Of a DNA stretch of 64,000 bases, positions 34,300 to 46,900 are shown one piece after another; positions within the stretch are counted from its first letter, which is position 1; each line of letters starts with the position of its first letter. The notes below the pieces were generated by a model. That model saw only the letters and a list, made by a program, of their open reading frames with translations, was not told where the DNA came from and searched no databases. This DNA comes from Symbiodinium natans (lineage: Eukaryota; Sar; Dinophyceae; Suessiales; Symbiodiniaceae): assembly GCA_905221605.1 (NCBI GenBank), contig CAJNDS010000802.1, positions 124,001 to 188,000 on the forward strand, in the 5' to 3' direction. The translations under genes were made by a program, and so were the position numbers.

Positions 34300-36890
34300 G
34301 ACAGGAACATAGCCGCTCGCCGCGCTGCGGCGCACAGCAGCGGGGGCGCGGCAGCCCCGCAACCGCGTCAAGGTCCGCAGGAAGTCGCGGGCCTGGTCGT
34401 TCCAGCGCCCTCCAACCTCGTTGCCGAGAGCTAGCAAGCGCTGGGGCCCAGGCCCGCACAGCTCGGGGATGCTCAGGTCACGCGGCTTGCTTCCGGCTGT
34501 CGGCATGGCCTAGCGAGGCTCCATCAGATGTGGCTGCGCGGGGGTGCGGTTTTCCCTCGCGCGTCCGGGGCGATACCATGGTGGCATCGCAGCAAAGGGC
34601 ACCACCCCAACTCGCGGCCCCGTAGACCACCAGGTCCAAGCGGCCCGCCCGCACTCCCGGCGCGGTGGTCCGAGCCAGCAGCTGTTGCGGGGCGACCTGG
34701 CCCTCCGGGCCAACGGCCTCGCGAGCAACACGAACCCATGCGCGCTCCACGAGCCCGCCAAGCGCGGCGGGAAGGAATGCCAACGCTCGTGCATCGCACT
34801 CGAGGTCCGCATCAGCATGTCATGCGTGTCCCACAACGCCGCATCATGCGCGACCGCGTAGGCTGCGACGTGGTTGGGAGGCACGGTTCTGAGCGTGGTT
34901 GGCGCGCGGCGAGGCCCATTGGGCGAGCAGGAGCCCGGCGCACTGGAGATCCGGTAGCTCTGGGAGTAGAGCTGCTCTTGGCGCCTGCATCCCTCCGACC
35001 AGGCCCATGAGAAATCCAGATGGCCGATGGGCGTGCCCAGGACGACGACGCCGCGTGCGGCGGGGGGTTGGTCCCTCGCCAAACCTCCTCCCCCAGGTCC
35101 GCCACGCCTCCTGGCGCGGGCCCGCTTGCGAAGCGAAAACACCCGCGTTTTGCCCTCGTTGGGGGCTATGCCACAGTGAGCCTCGACGCCCTCCACGACC
35201 ACATCGCGCGCTGGGCGGGTCGTGCGTGAGGACGTACAGGTCGTCGAGCAAGGCCAGCGGGCGTTCGTGTGGCAAAAAGGGGACGCGGCCGCCAGGAGAC
35301 CGCCGTGTTGGCCGAAGGGAGAACAGGGCCGGGGCGAGGGTCCCCCTGCTCGCAGCCCTCCCCTTGGCGGATCTCGCGGCAGCGACCATAGCAGTCCCAC
35401 CAGCAATAGGTGGAGGCCTGCCCGTAAAACAGCCGCACGAAAGGCAAGAGCTCCGGTGCGATGACGCGGAGCGCGGTAAGGGACGGTCCTGCGAGATCGT
35501 GCTGCGGCCCAAGGGACACGAGCGTGCAATCCGTGTGGAGCTCCAGTGCTGCGCGCACTTGGCCAGCCAGCACGTCGGAACCGGCCCCGGGCCTGGAGCG
35601 CATACTGGAAGGGGGGCGTGGCCGCGTCCAATACGGGCGCCCAAAGCGCGAGGGCACGTGACACGAGGCGGCGGAAGACGTCGCCCGTGGCTATCCCGCG
35701 CACGCCCCCCGCAGGCTTGCGCAGTGCCGTCATCTGCGCCCCGGGGCACGTCGGCGCGGGCCAAACGCGTAGCGGCGTGCGCCAAAAGCTCGACAGAGTC
35801 CTCGCACTGCAGCAAGACCTTGAGATGCTCCGCGCGCATGCCGGAAAGGCCGGGGCAGCACCACGGCGGGCATCGCGCAAGGCCATCGCGATGGAGTGCG
35901 GCGACAGCAACGGAAGGGAGTCGGGCTGCAAGGAGAGGACGTTGGGCGGGGGCGCAACACGCGGATACACGCGGCGCGGGGGGTCGTCGATCGGGATCGG
36001 TCAACGTCGCGTCGTCGCTGGGCGCACGTGGGGTGGCCGTAAGGGTGTGCGGGCGCGCGAAACCTCGCCCCTCAGGACTTGGGCACACGCCACGAAGCGT
36101 CTGCGCTCGGCCTCAACTGCCGGTTCGTCGGGCTGGCGCGGCCCGCGTCCAGCACTCCCGAGGCGCGCCTCCTTGAGGAGTCGAAGCCAATCGCCACGCT
36201 GGAACACTGCGGCCCGCTCCAGCAGTTCCGTGCGCCTCGCTCGACCTTGGTGCTTGCACCGCGCCAGCAGCATGCGTGGCACGAGCATGAACAACTTCCA
36301 GGGTCGCGAGGCTTCGGGCTTCGGGGCTGTTGCGAGCAAACCCGCGATCGCCCACAGACTGGTCATTTTGTGTTACACTGCGTCCACATTGATTGCACGA
36401 CCACGGTACTCTCCATCCAGTCTGAACACGTACACCGGCGGTGTTGGTTTCGAAAAGCCGTACAGGAGCCCACTCCATCTCGCGCGGGTGTGCCACAAAG
36501 TCGAAATGTGCAAGGCGTGGGCAACAAAGAACCAGTATGCGGTCAGGGGGGTGTGGAATATCTTGAAGGACATCATGCTCATCATGATCAGGGAGTGTTT
36601 CCCAAGTGTTTTCCATTGGTACCCCGGCATCACGACAAGCGGCCATGAGAGCTATCTGCATGAGGATCTGGCCAGCTTGCACGACACTGCACGCAAGCAG
36701 GGGCGAGACCTGATGCGTATTTGCGTAGCACACGCGAGGTGCAGACTTATTCCACACTTACAAGGCCAACGCCAAGTGGGAAGCGAGAGAGGGAGCTGGC
36801 ACAAGGCACACATGGACTGATTCAGGCCGTTGTCATCCTCAGACGCTGCCGAGCGACATGAATTGGGGCGGTGACGGGTATCGGCCACCT
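34300..36890 (-). mobile_element. Decayed LINE with RING-like finger and reverse transcriptase (unit I)
   Basis: Read right to left: a Cys/His finger at about 36810-36690 (MCALCQLPLSLPTWRWPC...LHLAC); RT N-terminal LSGMRAEHLK near 35850; MTALRKPAGGVRGIATGDVF near 35735; GEGCEQGDP near 35360 (RT motif B region); ALLDDLYVLT near 35250 (the catalytic Asp-Asp); HCGIAPNEGKTRVFSL near 35150; VVLGTPIGHLDF near 35040; RLDLVVYGA near 34625; ALCCDATMVSPRTREG near 34580; and LLALGNEVGGRW near 34425. The motifs fall in all three minus frames, so several frameshifts separate them. The element is dead, but its order is well preserved. Confidence 0.7.
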
Positions 36891-36949
36891 GGTCTTCTGG
36901 GGGATGGGGTCATTCCGAAATTGCTCGGCACAACATGCCGCACGGAGGT

Positions 36950-37940
36950 TGCACTACGGAGTGCTCTTGCAAGCGTACGAGACATGCCTTGACGCATAAT
37001 GAGAACAAGGGATGCGCGGCTTCAACCACGACGCTTCGAATTGCAACAAGTCTTTGTTTCACGACGGCATTTGTTTGGAAACACCAAGGCCAGCGGCTGA
37101 CAATGCCTTCAGGCGAAGGTGTCGTAACCCATGATTCAAAAGGACAACAAACAGACAACAGTTTGTGGCCTCGGCCATGCTTGGCCAGCTCCGCTTCAAC
37201 TGACGGCTTCGCAGCGCACTGGGCTTCCTTGTGCGATACTCTTCGCCGGCGCCGTTCGAGATCCGTCGTGCTTCGGTGCAAACAGATTCGCGCTCAGACG
37301 CAGCGAAGCGGTACGTATCGTCGAGGAAGGCAACAGAGCCTCGTGTCAGATCGGCCTGTTCGGGGCTTTCACCTGGCTGCGCGTGCCGTTGCTGCTGCTG
37401 CATGCTGCCTTGCTGCAGGCCGCTCTGGGTGCCCTTTCGGCATAGGCGCGCCGCCAATCTGCGCCCTTGGTGGCCTGGGTGGCAAGACGCGCACCATGTC
37501 CGGGCTGCCTCTCCTGCCATGCCTGTATGGTCCGGCTGCTGGCCGGCGAGGATGGCTGTGCCATGTTCTCCGGGCACGAGGTCTGCATCCAGCTTTATGG
37601 TGGATTGCCCGCCGCCCGTGCGAACAATGATGAGGCGGATGGGAGCAACATTGAGTAATGCAGGCGGCAGTCGCCGCGCAGGCCAAGACCGTCCGCCCGG
37701 GCTGCAGCGAGACCAGCGGGCCACCCACGCAGAAGTTGTGCTGGCCCGGCAATGGGCAAGGAGACAGAGGAACTGTGCTGTTTCCTCGCTCCACCGCCCG
37801 CGAACATCGAGTGCGAGGATCACGAACCGGCAGATCCGGCAGCATGGGGAGTTGAGGAGCTTCGGGTATAGGTCCGTTCCTTTGCTCGGTGGGCGGTGCG
37901 GAGGGTGTTGTCTTTTTGTCCTCGCGCCGGTCTGCATCCG
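36950..37940 (-). mobile_element. LINE remnant, RT and C-terminal module (unit III)
   Basis: The minus strand contains VILALDVRGRWSEETAQFL near 37825, the family's C-terminal module. Then GTQSGLQQGS near 37430 resembles the RT motif B region and VAFLDDTYRFA near 37300 resembles the Asp-Asp motif. Because a C-terminal module precedes an RT core, at least two truncated copies are joined here. Many frame changes occur. Confidence 0.5.
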
Positions 37941-37949
37941 CCGCAGCCA

Positions 37950-38600
37950 CGGTCAGACCTAGCCCGGCTGGGCAGATGGCTCGGCCTCGCTGCAGCGGGC
38001 GTCCGCTAGGAGCTCGTGCAGATAGCCGCAAGCGCGCTCTGCGCAGCGATGGAGATGATGCCATTGGAACGGCGGGCAGCGCGGCGGGGACACCGGCTGC
38101 CCGCGCAGGAGCAAGGAGGCGAACGAAGGTGGCAGCCTCAGAGTCCCAGCGGCCCCCTACTTCGAGCCCGAAAACGACGAGTCGGCAGCGCCAGCTCTGC
38201 GGGACAAGTTTGCTGCGTGGTGGGTGCTTGCGGCAGCCCCCTACGCGTGACAGGTGACAGGGCTGACGAGGGTCGCATCGACCGCGAGCTGCGCGCCGAG
38301 CCACAAATTGAGGCCGTTGCACGCGACTTCGTGCTTCGTGGACAGGCACATCGAGGCCTCCTGGCCAACCGGGCAACGGCGCGCTCGAGGGGCAGCGCGC
38401 GGGATGCAAGGCCGCCGGAATTGGAGCAGGCGGCTTGGTGATCTGGGTACTCGTCAAGGAGGCCACGGCAAGCGCAGTCGCACGGACCGAGAAGAAAGGG
38501 GCAGGAGCAGGACGCGGAAATGCGGGTCAGGCACGGCGACAACGTCCGACGTGGGCAGAACCATGAAGACTCTCGCAGCGCGCGGTCCAGCTTGTGACAG
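37950..38600 (-). mobile_element. LINE C-terminal zinc finger and tail (unit IV)
   Basis: The minus strand gives a CDCACRGLLDEYPDHQAAC finger near 38480, then GAQLAVDATLVSPVT near 38285 and VVFGLEVGGRWDSEAATFV near 38180. These are the three successive landmarks of this LINE family's C-terminus, here in two frames. It lies immediately 5' (on the minus strand) of unit III's tail. Confidence 0.6.
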
Positions 38601-38639
38601 AAGCAGCGCTCGGGACGCGGTTGAAAGATCAGCTGCATG

Positions 38640-39120
38640 GCCCCACACTGCCGGAAAACGGGTCAGGCGGGGCGGAATAAGACATCCCAGGCCGGCAGCG
38701 CGTCGCCGCGTAGCCCTGTCCAGCAAGGTACGCTGCGGTTTGTGTGGCGGCGAGTATGGAGGGCAAGGGGCCGGCCTCTGCGTGGGGAGGGAAAGCAAGA
38801 AAAAAACAGCAAGCGGTCAGCAGCCGAAGGCGAGAGCAAGTGGACAACGGGGAGGCTATCCATCCGAAAGCTTAGGAGCAAGCGGCATGCCGGTCGGCTG
38901 TGGGCTCTCGCAAACCCAAGCCACCGAAGCGCAATGGGAGGCCGCTCGCCCCGACGGTGCGTCCGCATGGCCCAGGAGCGTGGCGAGGCAGCGAGTCACG
39001 GCGGAGTCATACGAGGCAGCATACTCGGCCGTCGCGGCTGGCGGAAGAGCGGTAGTTGGCCTGCGGGGAGGCACAGTAGTGCAGTAGCAGATAAGTAGCA
39101 GCCAGGCAGGCAGCCTGCAA
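38640..39120. other. GC-rich sequence between opposed LINE remnants
   Basis: Long open frames exist on both strands because stop codons are rare at this GC level. No element motif could be assigned. This is the switch point between minus-strand and plus-strand LINE remnants. Confidence 0.35.
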
Positions 39121-39159
39121 GTCCCTCACGAGCGAGCTGCCTGCAAGCTGCGGGCGGCG

Positions 39160-40110
39160 GGGGCAATGTCGGCTTTCAGCCCCCACGCCCTCGCCTTCAT
39201 CCGGCGCTTGGCCAGGGCACGTGGACGAGCGCGGGGGCCGTGGAACGCGGCCGCGGCAGGGCGGGCGCTCACCCAGCTCGACCCTGGCGTCCTGCTCGAG
39301 GGGGAGCTGCAGCTGGCGCCTGAGTCCGCAGTGTGGGTCGGTGACCTGCTGCAAGGTGTCCGCATCGGAAGTCCCGCCTTCATTGAGGCCCATTTGCAAC
39401 AGACCCTCGTTCGCCGGTCTTCTCCAGGATCTTCCTGCCATCCATGACACTCGAACCTGCTGGCTGCTTCTTTCCTGTTGCGCGGCGCCGCGTGCTCAGG
39501 ATGCACTCCGGTCCCTCCCACCGGAAGTCACGCAGGCTTTCGCTGCCGGCCACGGTCAGGCAGTGTTAGCGTGCATCAACACGCTTTTGTGCTCTAGGGC
39601 TCAGAACGGACCCGTGCCCAGCTTGCCCTGCGCCATGGCGGCCTTGGCCTACGCAGTGCGGCACGGCATGCTCCCACCGTTCATTGGTCCTCCTGGGCCG
39701 TTGCACCGCCTCTCAGGACCCCCTTCGCGCGTGCGCTCGTTGACACTCTCGATGGGGGGTGGCCGGCAGCCGAGGCCCTGCAGTTTGCGCTCCTAGCTCG
39801 CAGCACCCGGCGCTCCAGGAGGGGCAGGAGTAGCTGCTGGATGGCGAGGCGATCTTCGCGTATCTCGATGACACGTCTGTTATCGCCCTGCCAGAGCGAG
39901 TATTCGCAAGAACTCTGCGAGGCGTACAGACGCGCTCTGTGGGCGCATTCACATCTTGAACTCAACAGCCGCAAAACATGTCTTTGGAACGCAGCAGGTG
40001 AGGAACCACATGGCCTGTCGGTCAGGCCGAGTGCGGGGAACAGGGAGACGGCGAAGCCAAAACTCCAAAATCCGACGGAGCAACAGTTCTTTGAATGACA
40101 CCATGGTGTA
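39160..40110 (+). mobile_element. Plus-strand LINE reverse-transcriptase remnant
   Basis: Plus-strand pieces are: LAFIRRLARARGRARGPWNA near 39190; ALRSLPPEVTQAFAAGHGQA near 39505; IFAYLDDTSVIALPERVF near 39858, holding the RT Asp-Asp; then, after a frameshift, HSHLELNSRKTCLWNAAGEE near 39952, which matches the segment after the active site in this LINE family. Frames change several times, so it is inactive. Its orientation is opposite to units I-IV. Confidence 0.55.
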
Positions 40111-40199
40111 CTTGGGAAGCATCATCGCGCACCTGGCGACATGGCTTGGCTTTTCAAGCCTGTGACATCGGAGTTCCAACAGTTTCTGGGTCGTCCGCG

Positions 40200-40840
40200 T
40201 TTGCGCGGGTTCTACAGCTCTCGCTGGACTTTCCTCATAACACACGCATGAAATGTCCAGATGGCAGTTCGGCCACGTTTCTGATCAACATCAATTGCCT
40301 GCACAACAAAATTTGATAGAACTTGCGGCTCCAAGCCCGTCTCAGAACTTCACTATTTGGCACTTCAGGATTTGGCACATGACTGACGTAAGAATGCGGA
40401 ATGCGCAGGATTCGGCATAGACAGCGGGGGGCCACAGAGTCTTAGATTAACACACCGAACACCAAGGTGACCTGCAACAGCACCAGCAGTCTTCCGGCCC
40501 TTGCCATCGATGTTGACGAGTATGGCGGTAACATTCTGCAAGTACATGTCGCGTGACATCTTGCCGCTGTACACACAATTTGCATCTGAATCCCACACAT
40601 CATCTCAACCTCAGCCCAAAATCAAATTTGAGGGCATGCCCGACACATGCCTCTCTTCCAATCTGGTTAAATATGCGTGCTCGCAATGTGGTGGCCACCG
40701 AACCGCCGAATTCACGCACGTGAAAATCCGCAAACGATAACAGGCCGCGACTTTGCTTCTCCCAAGCACTGTCGCTGCAGACGTCGTATGCTATAAGATC
40801 GATGTTGCAGCGCTGGTTTGTCAGCCGGTGTGTAGCTGGT
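40200..40840 (-). CDS. Possible exon, hypothetical
   Basis: The minus strand at about 40600-40430 encodes MYLQNVTAILVNIDGKGRKT and VAGHLGVRCVNL with exon-like composition and no recognised domain. Base composition here has returned to that of the host regions. Neighbouring sequence on both sides shows nothing supported. Confidence 0.25.
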
Positions 40841-43800
40841 CAGAAAGATAACCCACGGACAACCCACCACGGACAACCCACAGTCGAAGCTTCAGCATTC
40901 GGTGTTTTAAAGGTTGCTGATGTTTTAGGATTGGTCCGTGCAGGTTTGCTCGCGTTCCGGGTCATGCTGGGCAAAACCGCAAGAAGCTCTCCCAATGGCT
41001 GTTCGAGGCCATCTGCGAAGTCACATGCCTCAGCCAAGTGGCAGCACCATGCGCGTGACTGCGCGCGAGCGCTACAAGTCGTTTTTCTCCAACCTGACGA
41101 ACCAGCCGACAGAGCGCCAAGCACTGCAAGACAACATATGTCAGCATGACAGGTTCCGTCATGGAGGGGTTTATTGCGCACGGCACCACGCATAATGGAG
41201 AGGTTCTGCATCAAGTTCTGACAATGCAACGAAGCAATATGCGCCACTGGGAATGCAATCCTTCTGCTCATGCAGCCGGGCTGGGACTCTGCCTTTCACA
41301 AAAGGTTGGGACCCTTGAAAACTCCCCATTGAAAGCCTGGAACCAGCCTGGTGACTTTTGCAACCCCGGCCCAAACGCCTGAGCCCTGACGTGCCTTTGT
41401 CCCTCCTCACACCTCAAAAAGCGTTGCACCGGCGAGGTGGGGAAGGGTACCCCGGCAGCTTGTTTTGGGTGATGCGGGTTTCTGGGGATGGACCTCTGGA
41501 ACTTTTTAAAGGAGGAGCTCGAGCAGCTTCGGGTTGTGGTCATTTTGCGGGGACTGCTCTGAGGCCTGGCAACTCCCGGCACTTCGCCAGGATTGCTACT
41601 TCTGAGCACGCGTGCGAAACCTAGTTGTGACTTTTGTCCTTGCTTTGTTGTAATTTTCGGATTTTTCATCAAAACTACCTAGGTGTGCCTTTTCCGGGGG
41701 CCTGAATTCTCGAAGGGAGCAACTTCTTGTGTTCATAATACGTTGTTTATACACTTGGCACCTTTTTGGGTTAGCCAGCATCTCCGTTGATGCCTGAGGC
41801 TTGACATCTAGGGAGATTTGGGTGGGGGTAGGAGAGGGGTCCGGTTTCAGCTACTTTTCTTGGTGGGGGGGTGGGGTGTCGGTTTCAGCTTCAATGGGCT
41901 CGGTGTGAGCTTGCGGGCGCCGGCGACTGTGAAGCACCCATAGCCAAACCATCTACTCGCGAGGGAAGGTAACAGGCTCACCGGTGTCTCAACGAACACG
42001 TGCAGGGTTCCGATGCAGAAGGTACACGGCAAGCGTCAGAAACCAACAAATCGCATCAAATCGGCTTTAACCGCTCGGATTGAACCGCTATGCGGAGTGT
42101 ACGCTCAGCAGCAAGAGCAAGACGTTGCTATGCTCTAAACCGGCCGCACGAAACGTCTGTTCCCAAAAGCACCGATTACACATCTTTCAAGACCTGCTGG
42201 GCCTCCCCTAGTCTAGAACATCAAGGTTCAGGAACAGGATTGCGAACAAAAAACTGTGCGGTATGTCTTGCCGGTGTCGCAACCTTTGGCGACCCCTCAT
42301 AGTAATGAATTTGGTCGAGAACCGGGGGCAATATGTAGAGTTGTCCAACCGCCATTTTGCATGCCAACACGTGACTGGATCAACAGATCTCATGCCGCAT
42401 CCCCGGATTTCCCTCAAGTCGCTGGACACAGGGGAACTACGTTCGGCAGGAGGCTGGCAACAACCTGGTATGTCATGTGCAGCACGCTGAAATACTGACG
42501 TGGAGAAACAGCCAAAATATGTTCGGGAGGGCCGTCATGCGCAGCACGCCGACATAATGACGTGGAGAGACACACGCGGCCGGCCCAGCCGATAGCCCGA
42601 GATACCCACAAAATGGCAACTGGTCGGGCAATTGGGTTGCAGAAGCTCAAAAGAATCAGATGTATAAAGATTGAAGAACATAATCTGAGCATAATCACGC
42701 TTACCGCAAAATTCAATTGCCCCACCAGCACTGTGACACCGCGGTAGTCAGCTTGCTTTGGCTAACCACCTGGACGAGCTGAAAGCTCCACTGCCGAATA
42801 TGCTCGGACATTCGTGCCGACTCACACTGTCAGAATCCGCAAAATTCTGCCGTTTGTTGACTGCGTCTCTCACTGCCTGCAAATGCCTGCATTGGCTCAG
42901 TAACTGAAATCGGAGGGTTCGGCGCCCAGAAGCATAGTTCCTGCCACAGTAGCAGGAAGTCAGGAAGTACTTCGCGCTTGAAGGCGCATTGCTCTGTCGA
43001 AACTTCCAAAGAGTACTCCTCTATGATCCCAAGGCGAAGCCGTGTGGTCAAATGTGGTCTATGGGCGCAGAGCGACTTGTTGCAGGTGTTTGCTGCATAC
43101 TGCCCACAAACAGCCACAACTCACCCACCGTTGCTCTGGTTAGGGCTTTGAGTTATGAAACTCTTGACTGTGCTTGCTCGATAAAGGCTTTGAGTGCACA
43201 TGGTAGCGGATCTCCGTCCCTTGCTTTCCCCTGCCCTCTGCCCACTCACCTTCTGACGTACGAGCGCACGTGTTTGTTACCCCACAAGTCAGAAGTTTCC
43301 CCAGCCCCCTAGCACAGAAGTTACCCCACGTGCGCAGAAGTTGTCCCAGAGCCGGTTCTCCGAGGGCACAGCGGTGTTCAAGAGCCCCGTTTTTAAAAAA
43401 AAATTCGGACTTCACACTACCGTACCCTCGAGATTGCCTCTTCCCAGCACCTTCAAGACAAGCCAAAAACATCTTCAACTGTTGACGGAGACTGTTCTTT
43501 AAACTATTCTTTAAACGGCTGGCAACGGGGCCCAATAATTTTCTGACCGACGCACGCCCAGCCCAGCCCACAAAGGCACTAAGGCGAGTAACACCATATG
43601 CGCCAGAGAGAGAACAACTTCTGTTTCATGGTTTGGGGTCTTTCCCTAGTGGCACAGCCCTCACAAGCCATCTGAAATCATAGCCCATGTGACATGGTAT
43701 CACAGTTTGCAACATTCCCGCAGGGCACAGCGGCATTGGGACAACTTCCGTCTTGCGGGACAACCTCCACATCTACTCATGTAGATGCTGGTCGCTCCCC

Positions 43801-43990
43801 CCTAGCTGCTGCTAAAATACACTTGCCCCAATACTCCGCATCTCTCCCCGCTGTCAACGAACCCTAGATATTACCACTGAGAAGGCGTGAGCAGGGGTTG
43901 ACGAAGTCTTTGGGGGGGCAGACTGACACGAACCTCGAACTGCCACGGGGTGTGCAGCGGCGCTCTTTTCTTCAATTGGTCTGTCCTTGA
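40840..43990. other. No supported gene; intergenic
   Basis: Only short, unsupported open frames occur on both strands. One imperfect direct repeat of about 38 bp (42472-42510 and 42534-42571) and scattered 'cagaagttaccccac' type repeats near 43290-43345 are the only structures seen. It is the longest gene-free stretch of the window. Confidence 0.4.
42472..42571. repeat. Imperfect tandem duplication, about 38 bp
   Basis: GTCATGTGCAGCACGCTGAA at 42472 and GTCATGCGCAGCACGCCGAC at 42534 start two related copies, each ending in TGACGTGGAGARACA. The offset is 62 bp. Confidence 0.7.
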
Positions 43991-43996
43991 TGCTTC

Positions 43997-46900
43997 TCAA
44001 TGTTGAATGCCACCACACTGAAGAAGCTTTGCGTCGTTAAAGGTGCTCTCAGCAAGTATCGGCAGAAGCTCCTCCACAGAAACATGTGGGTGCTTGCCTG
44101 ATATCCGGGCGGTTCTGTGTTGCCCTCGGGTTTTGCAGGCGTTCTACGCGGATGAACCGGAAACTCCTGGGGTTCATTTAGTTCATTTTGGGTTGTAATC
44201 TTGAACGCATGTAAGAGTCCTTCGCATCGCTCCACGCTGTGACGATCCTCTCCGCAGCCTGCTCCACTGCATTGGTCTTCACGGGTAAGCCGGCGAAGTA
44301 CATGCGATCCACCAAAAGTGCGATGTCATCCAAGGCGGCAAGCACTTGGGAAAGCGTCTGGCCTGCAAGGCCCTGAGCGAAGATGTCGTTCACCGAGTCC
44401 ATGAGCAGCGAAGCGTTGCCGTTGCACAGGTGCAGTTTGAAATTCTCCGTGTGAGGCAGCTCTCTGCCCAAATCAGCCTTCGCAAGACGCCAGAAGCCAT
44501 CGCCATCCGAGATCTTTGCTGCAAGGAGGCCAAAGAAATTTGCAGCACTGCGCCAGCTCTCCTGCAAGACTTTGTGAGTGGCATCCTCGATAGCCATGAC
44601 TTTCTTGTAGCCTGCATGGACTGTGCGAAAGTCATGATGACAAGATGAAGTGTAATCCTGCAGCATCGCAGCAGCCTCTGAGTAGGTTTGTACTTGCACT
44701 TGCGCTTGTTCGTAATAATCTTCAAGAACGCGGCGTAGGGGCCACCATGTCTTGTCCAGCTCCAAGAGAAATTCCGCAACATACTGGTCCACATTAAGCA
44801 CACCCTCTGCAAGGAAATCCTTGAAGTGATGCAGCAACTGGCGCTGCCGAAGACTGACATGGTGTGACTTCCGCTTGTAGACACCCAGGAGCTTCGATCG
44901 TGAAAGCGCCAGTTCGTTGATATGGACGGCAGCTTTTGCAACGTTTTCGGCAACTTGCATGGTTCTACGCTTACGAGGAAGAGCTTGCTCCTGCCGTGCT
45001 AAACCACGAAGTTGTTGCGCCTTTTTCTGCAAGGAGCTCCATGAGCTCGTGATGTTGGAGCTCCTTGCAAGTTGTTGAAACTGCTGGATGGAGCGCTGCA
45101 GGGCGCTCGTTGTGGCGGTGCCCGGGGAGCTGGTTACCATGGACTTCACCTCTGAAAGCATCTGAAACAACCCCTTTGGGCTACTCCCCAAGCTCTGCAC
45201 GTCTTCTTTTAACTCATCGACTTTGTCACCCACAAGTCCTCCCGCAGCAGGAAAAAATGCATGTGGACAGCGACTCCCACTCTCTGCACTCACTCCCTCT
45301 CCCTGTGCTGCAGGAGCAACCCGAGTCCAGTGTAGTACTCCATCAAGGCGTTCATGTTGGAATTGAGTGTCGCAGCGGCCCCCTCAATGTTCTCATTGAT
45401 GATTCGGTCGCCATCCACCACTGCATCCTGCAGCCATGTAAGCTCTCACTCGCGACAGCCCAAAATGGGACTCGACCTGCGATAGAAAGACTAAGAAGAA
45501 GGCACCTACACCGGATGAGGTTCTTTTGGAGTTCAAAACTGGTGCCGCGAGTTTCAGCCGTTCTCGAGAGTTCTGTGACAGCAAACCAGTCTCTTCTTTC
45601 TATGCAGTCGCCGCGGCCCACAAAGATTCACTGAACTGCGGGACTTGCTGTCTGAGCTTGTTTAAACATTAAGCAGGGTTTTCCGGAATGCATAGTGAAG
45701 GGTACTCACTTTACATGTTAGGGGCCACGCAGCGACCAAATCGCAATGATTTGTCGCATCGTTTGCAATCATCCGCAAGCGTTCGTAATCGTCCCGGTGT
45801 GTCATTGGGTTGCGATATGCTCCGATGACAGGGAACTCCACAGGCACCGCGTGCAATGTGCATCGTTTGCTTTGTGGGGCTGTATATGAACTTTAAAACA
45901 GGAGAGCTGGACAAGAACGGATGAACTATGCAGAGCTACATGCAAGGTCAGCTGAAGAACGTGCCATCGCTGGTTTCGAGTTCTGCGGGATTGAGGTTCA
46001 GCGATCATTGTACCCCACAGTGACGGGCCCAATCTTCGAATCGGACTTCATCCCCGACACTTTCGCATTACTCCATTAACGCCTCAACTGCTTCACCACA
46101 ACTCACTCGTAGTGTCGTAACCAACACATACTCAAGCTATCCAGGAGGAGTGTACGACCATAGCAAAACGCCAGTCCTTGATGCAAAACAGGTCACAGAA
46201 GATTCGGGCGAATGATGACTTTGTGCTCGTGCAGTCGGCCAACTGCGCTCCTCACCAAGCTGCCGCATGGCAAGAACATGATGCTCCACGAAAAACACAA
46301 CGAAACAAATATGATCACATGGCATGCAGCATACACTACTTGTTTTCCTGGGTGGGGGGGTTCAAAGACCGACTTTGCTCATGATGTTGTAGCAGTGGAC
46401 TTAACTGAACTTGCAAAGGCTGCTGCATGTGCACGTTGTCGGCCAGGGATCCCCACCACTCTTTTTTCGCCACGAGTAGCTTTAAATCCTTGGCGGCAGT
46501 GATCGTATCACCTGCGGCATCTGTCAGGTACTCGCACAAGTCGTGGCCAGTTTCTCCCTCAACTCCAGCTCCGAATGGTGCCAGAATCAAGCCCGGGATG
46601 AAAGCGCACCCATTGCGAACTGTCAACTTCAAGAATGCCTGTGCTGTCGAAGCACCAGCAGTCCAACCCAACTCTGTCTGTTCATAGGATCGCTGCCTGT
46701 TGAATTCGCGTTTGAAGCAACCGAAAATGTTGGCGTAAGTGTAGCCTTGCCCTGCTTTTGACCGTTGAGGCCCCTTCGCCATGTCTTCGTCATAGTCACC
46801 CTCCATGAAGCTCGCTTGTCCCTGTTCCTGAGCCTCTGTCGCCTCCTCGCGCGTTTTCGTTGGTGGCCCCGAAACGTATTTGCAAGGGTTGTCATCACTG

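Noticed and set aside
34528-36820. Very long plus-strand open frames (over 400 codons) across the GC-rich island
   Set aside because: They are antisense shadows of the minus-strand LINE. Low stop-codon frequency at high GC explains them, and no domain is readable, whereas the minus strand gives RT motifs in order.
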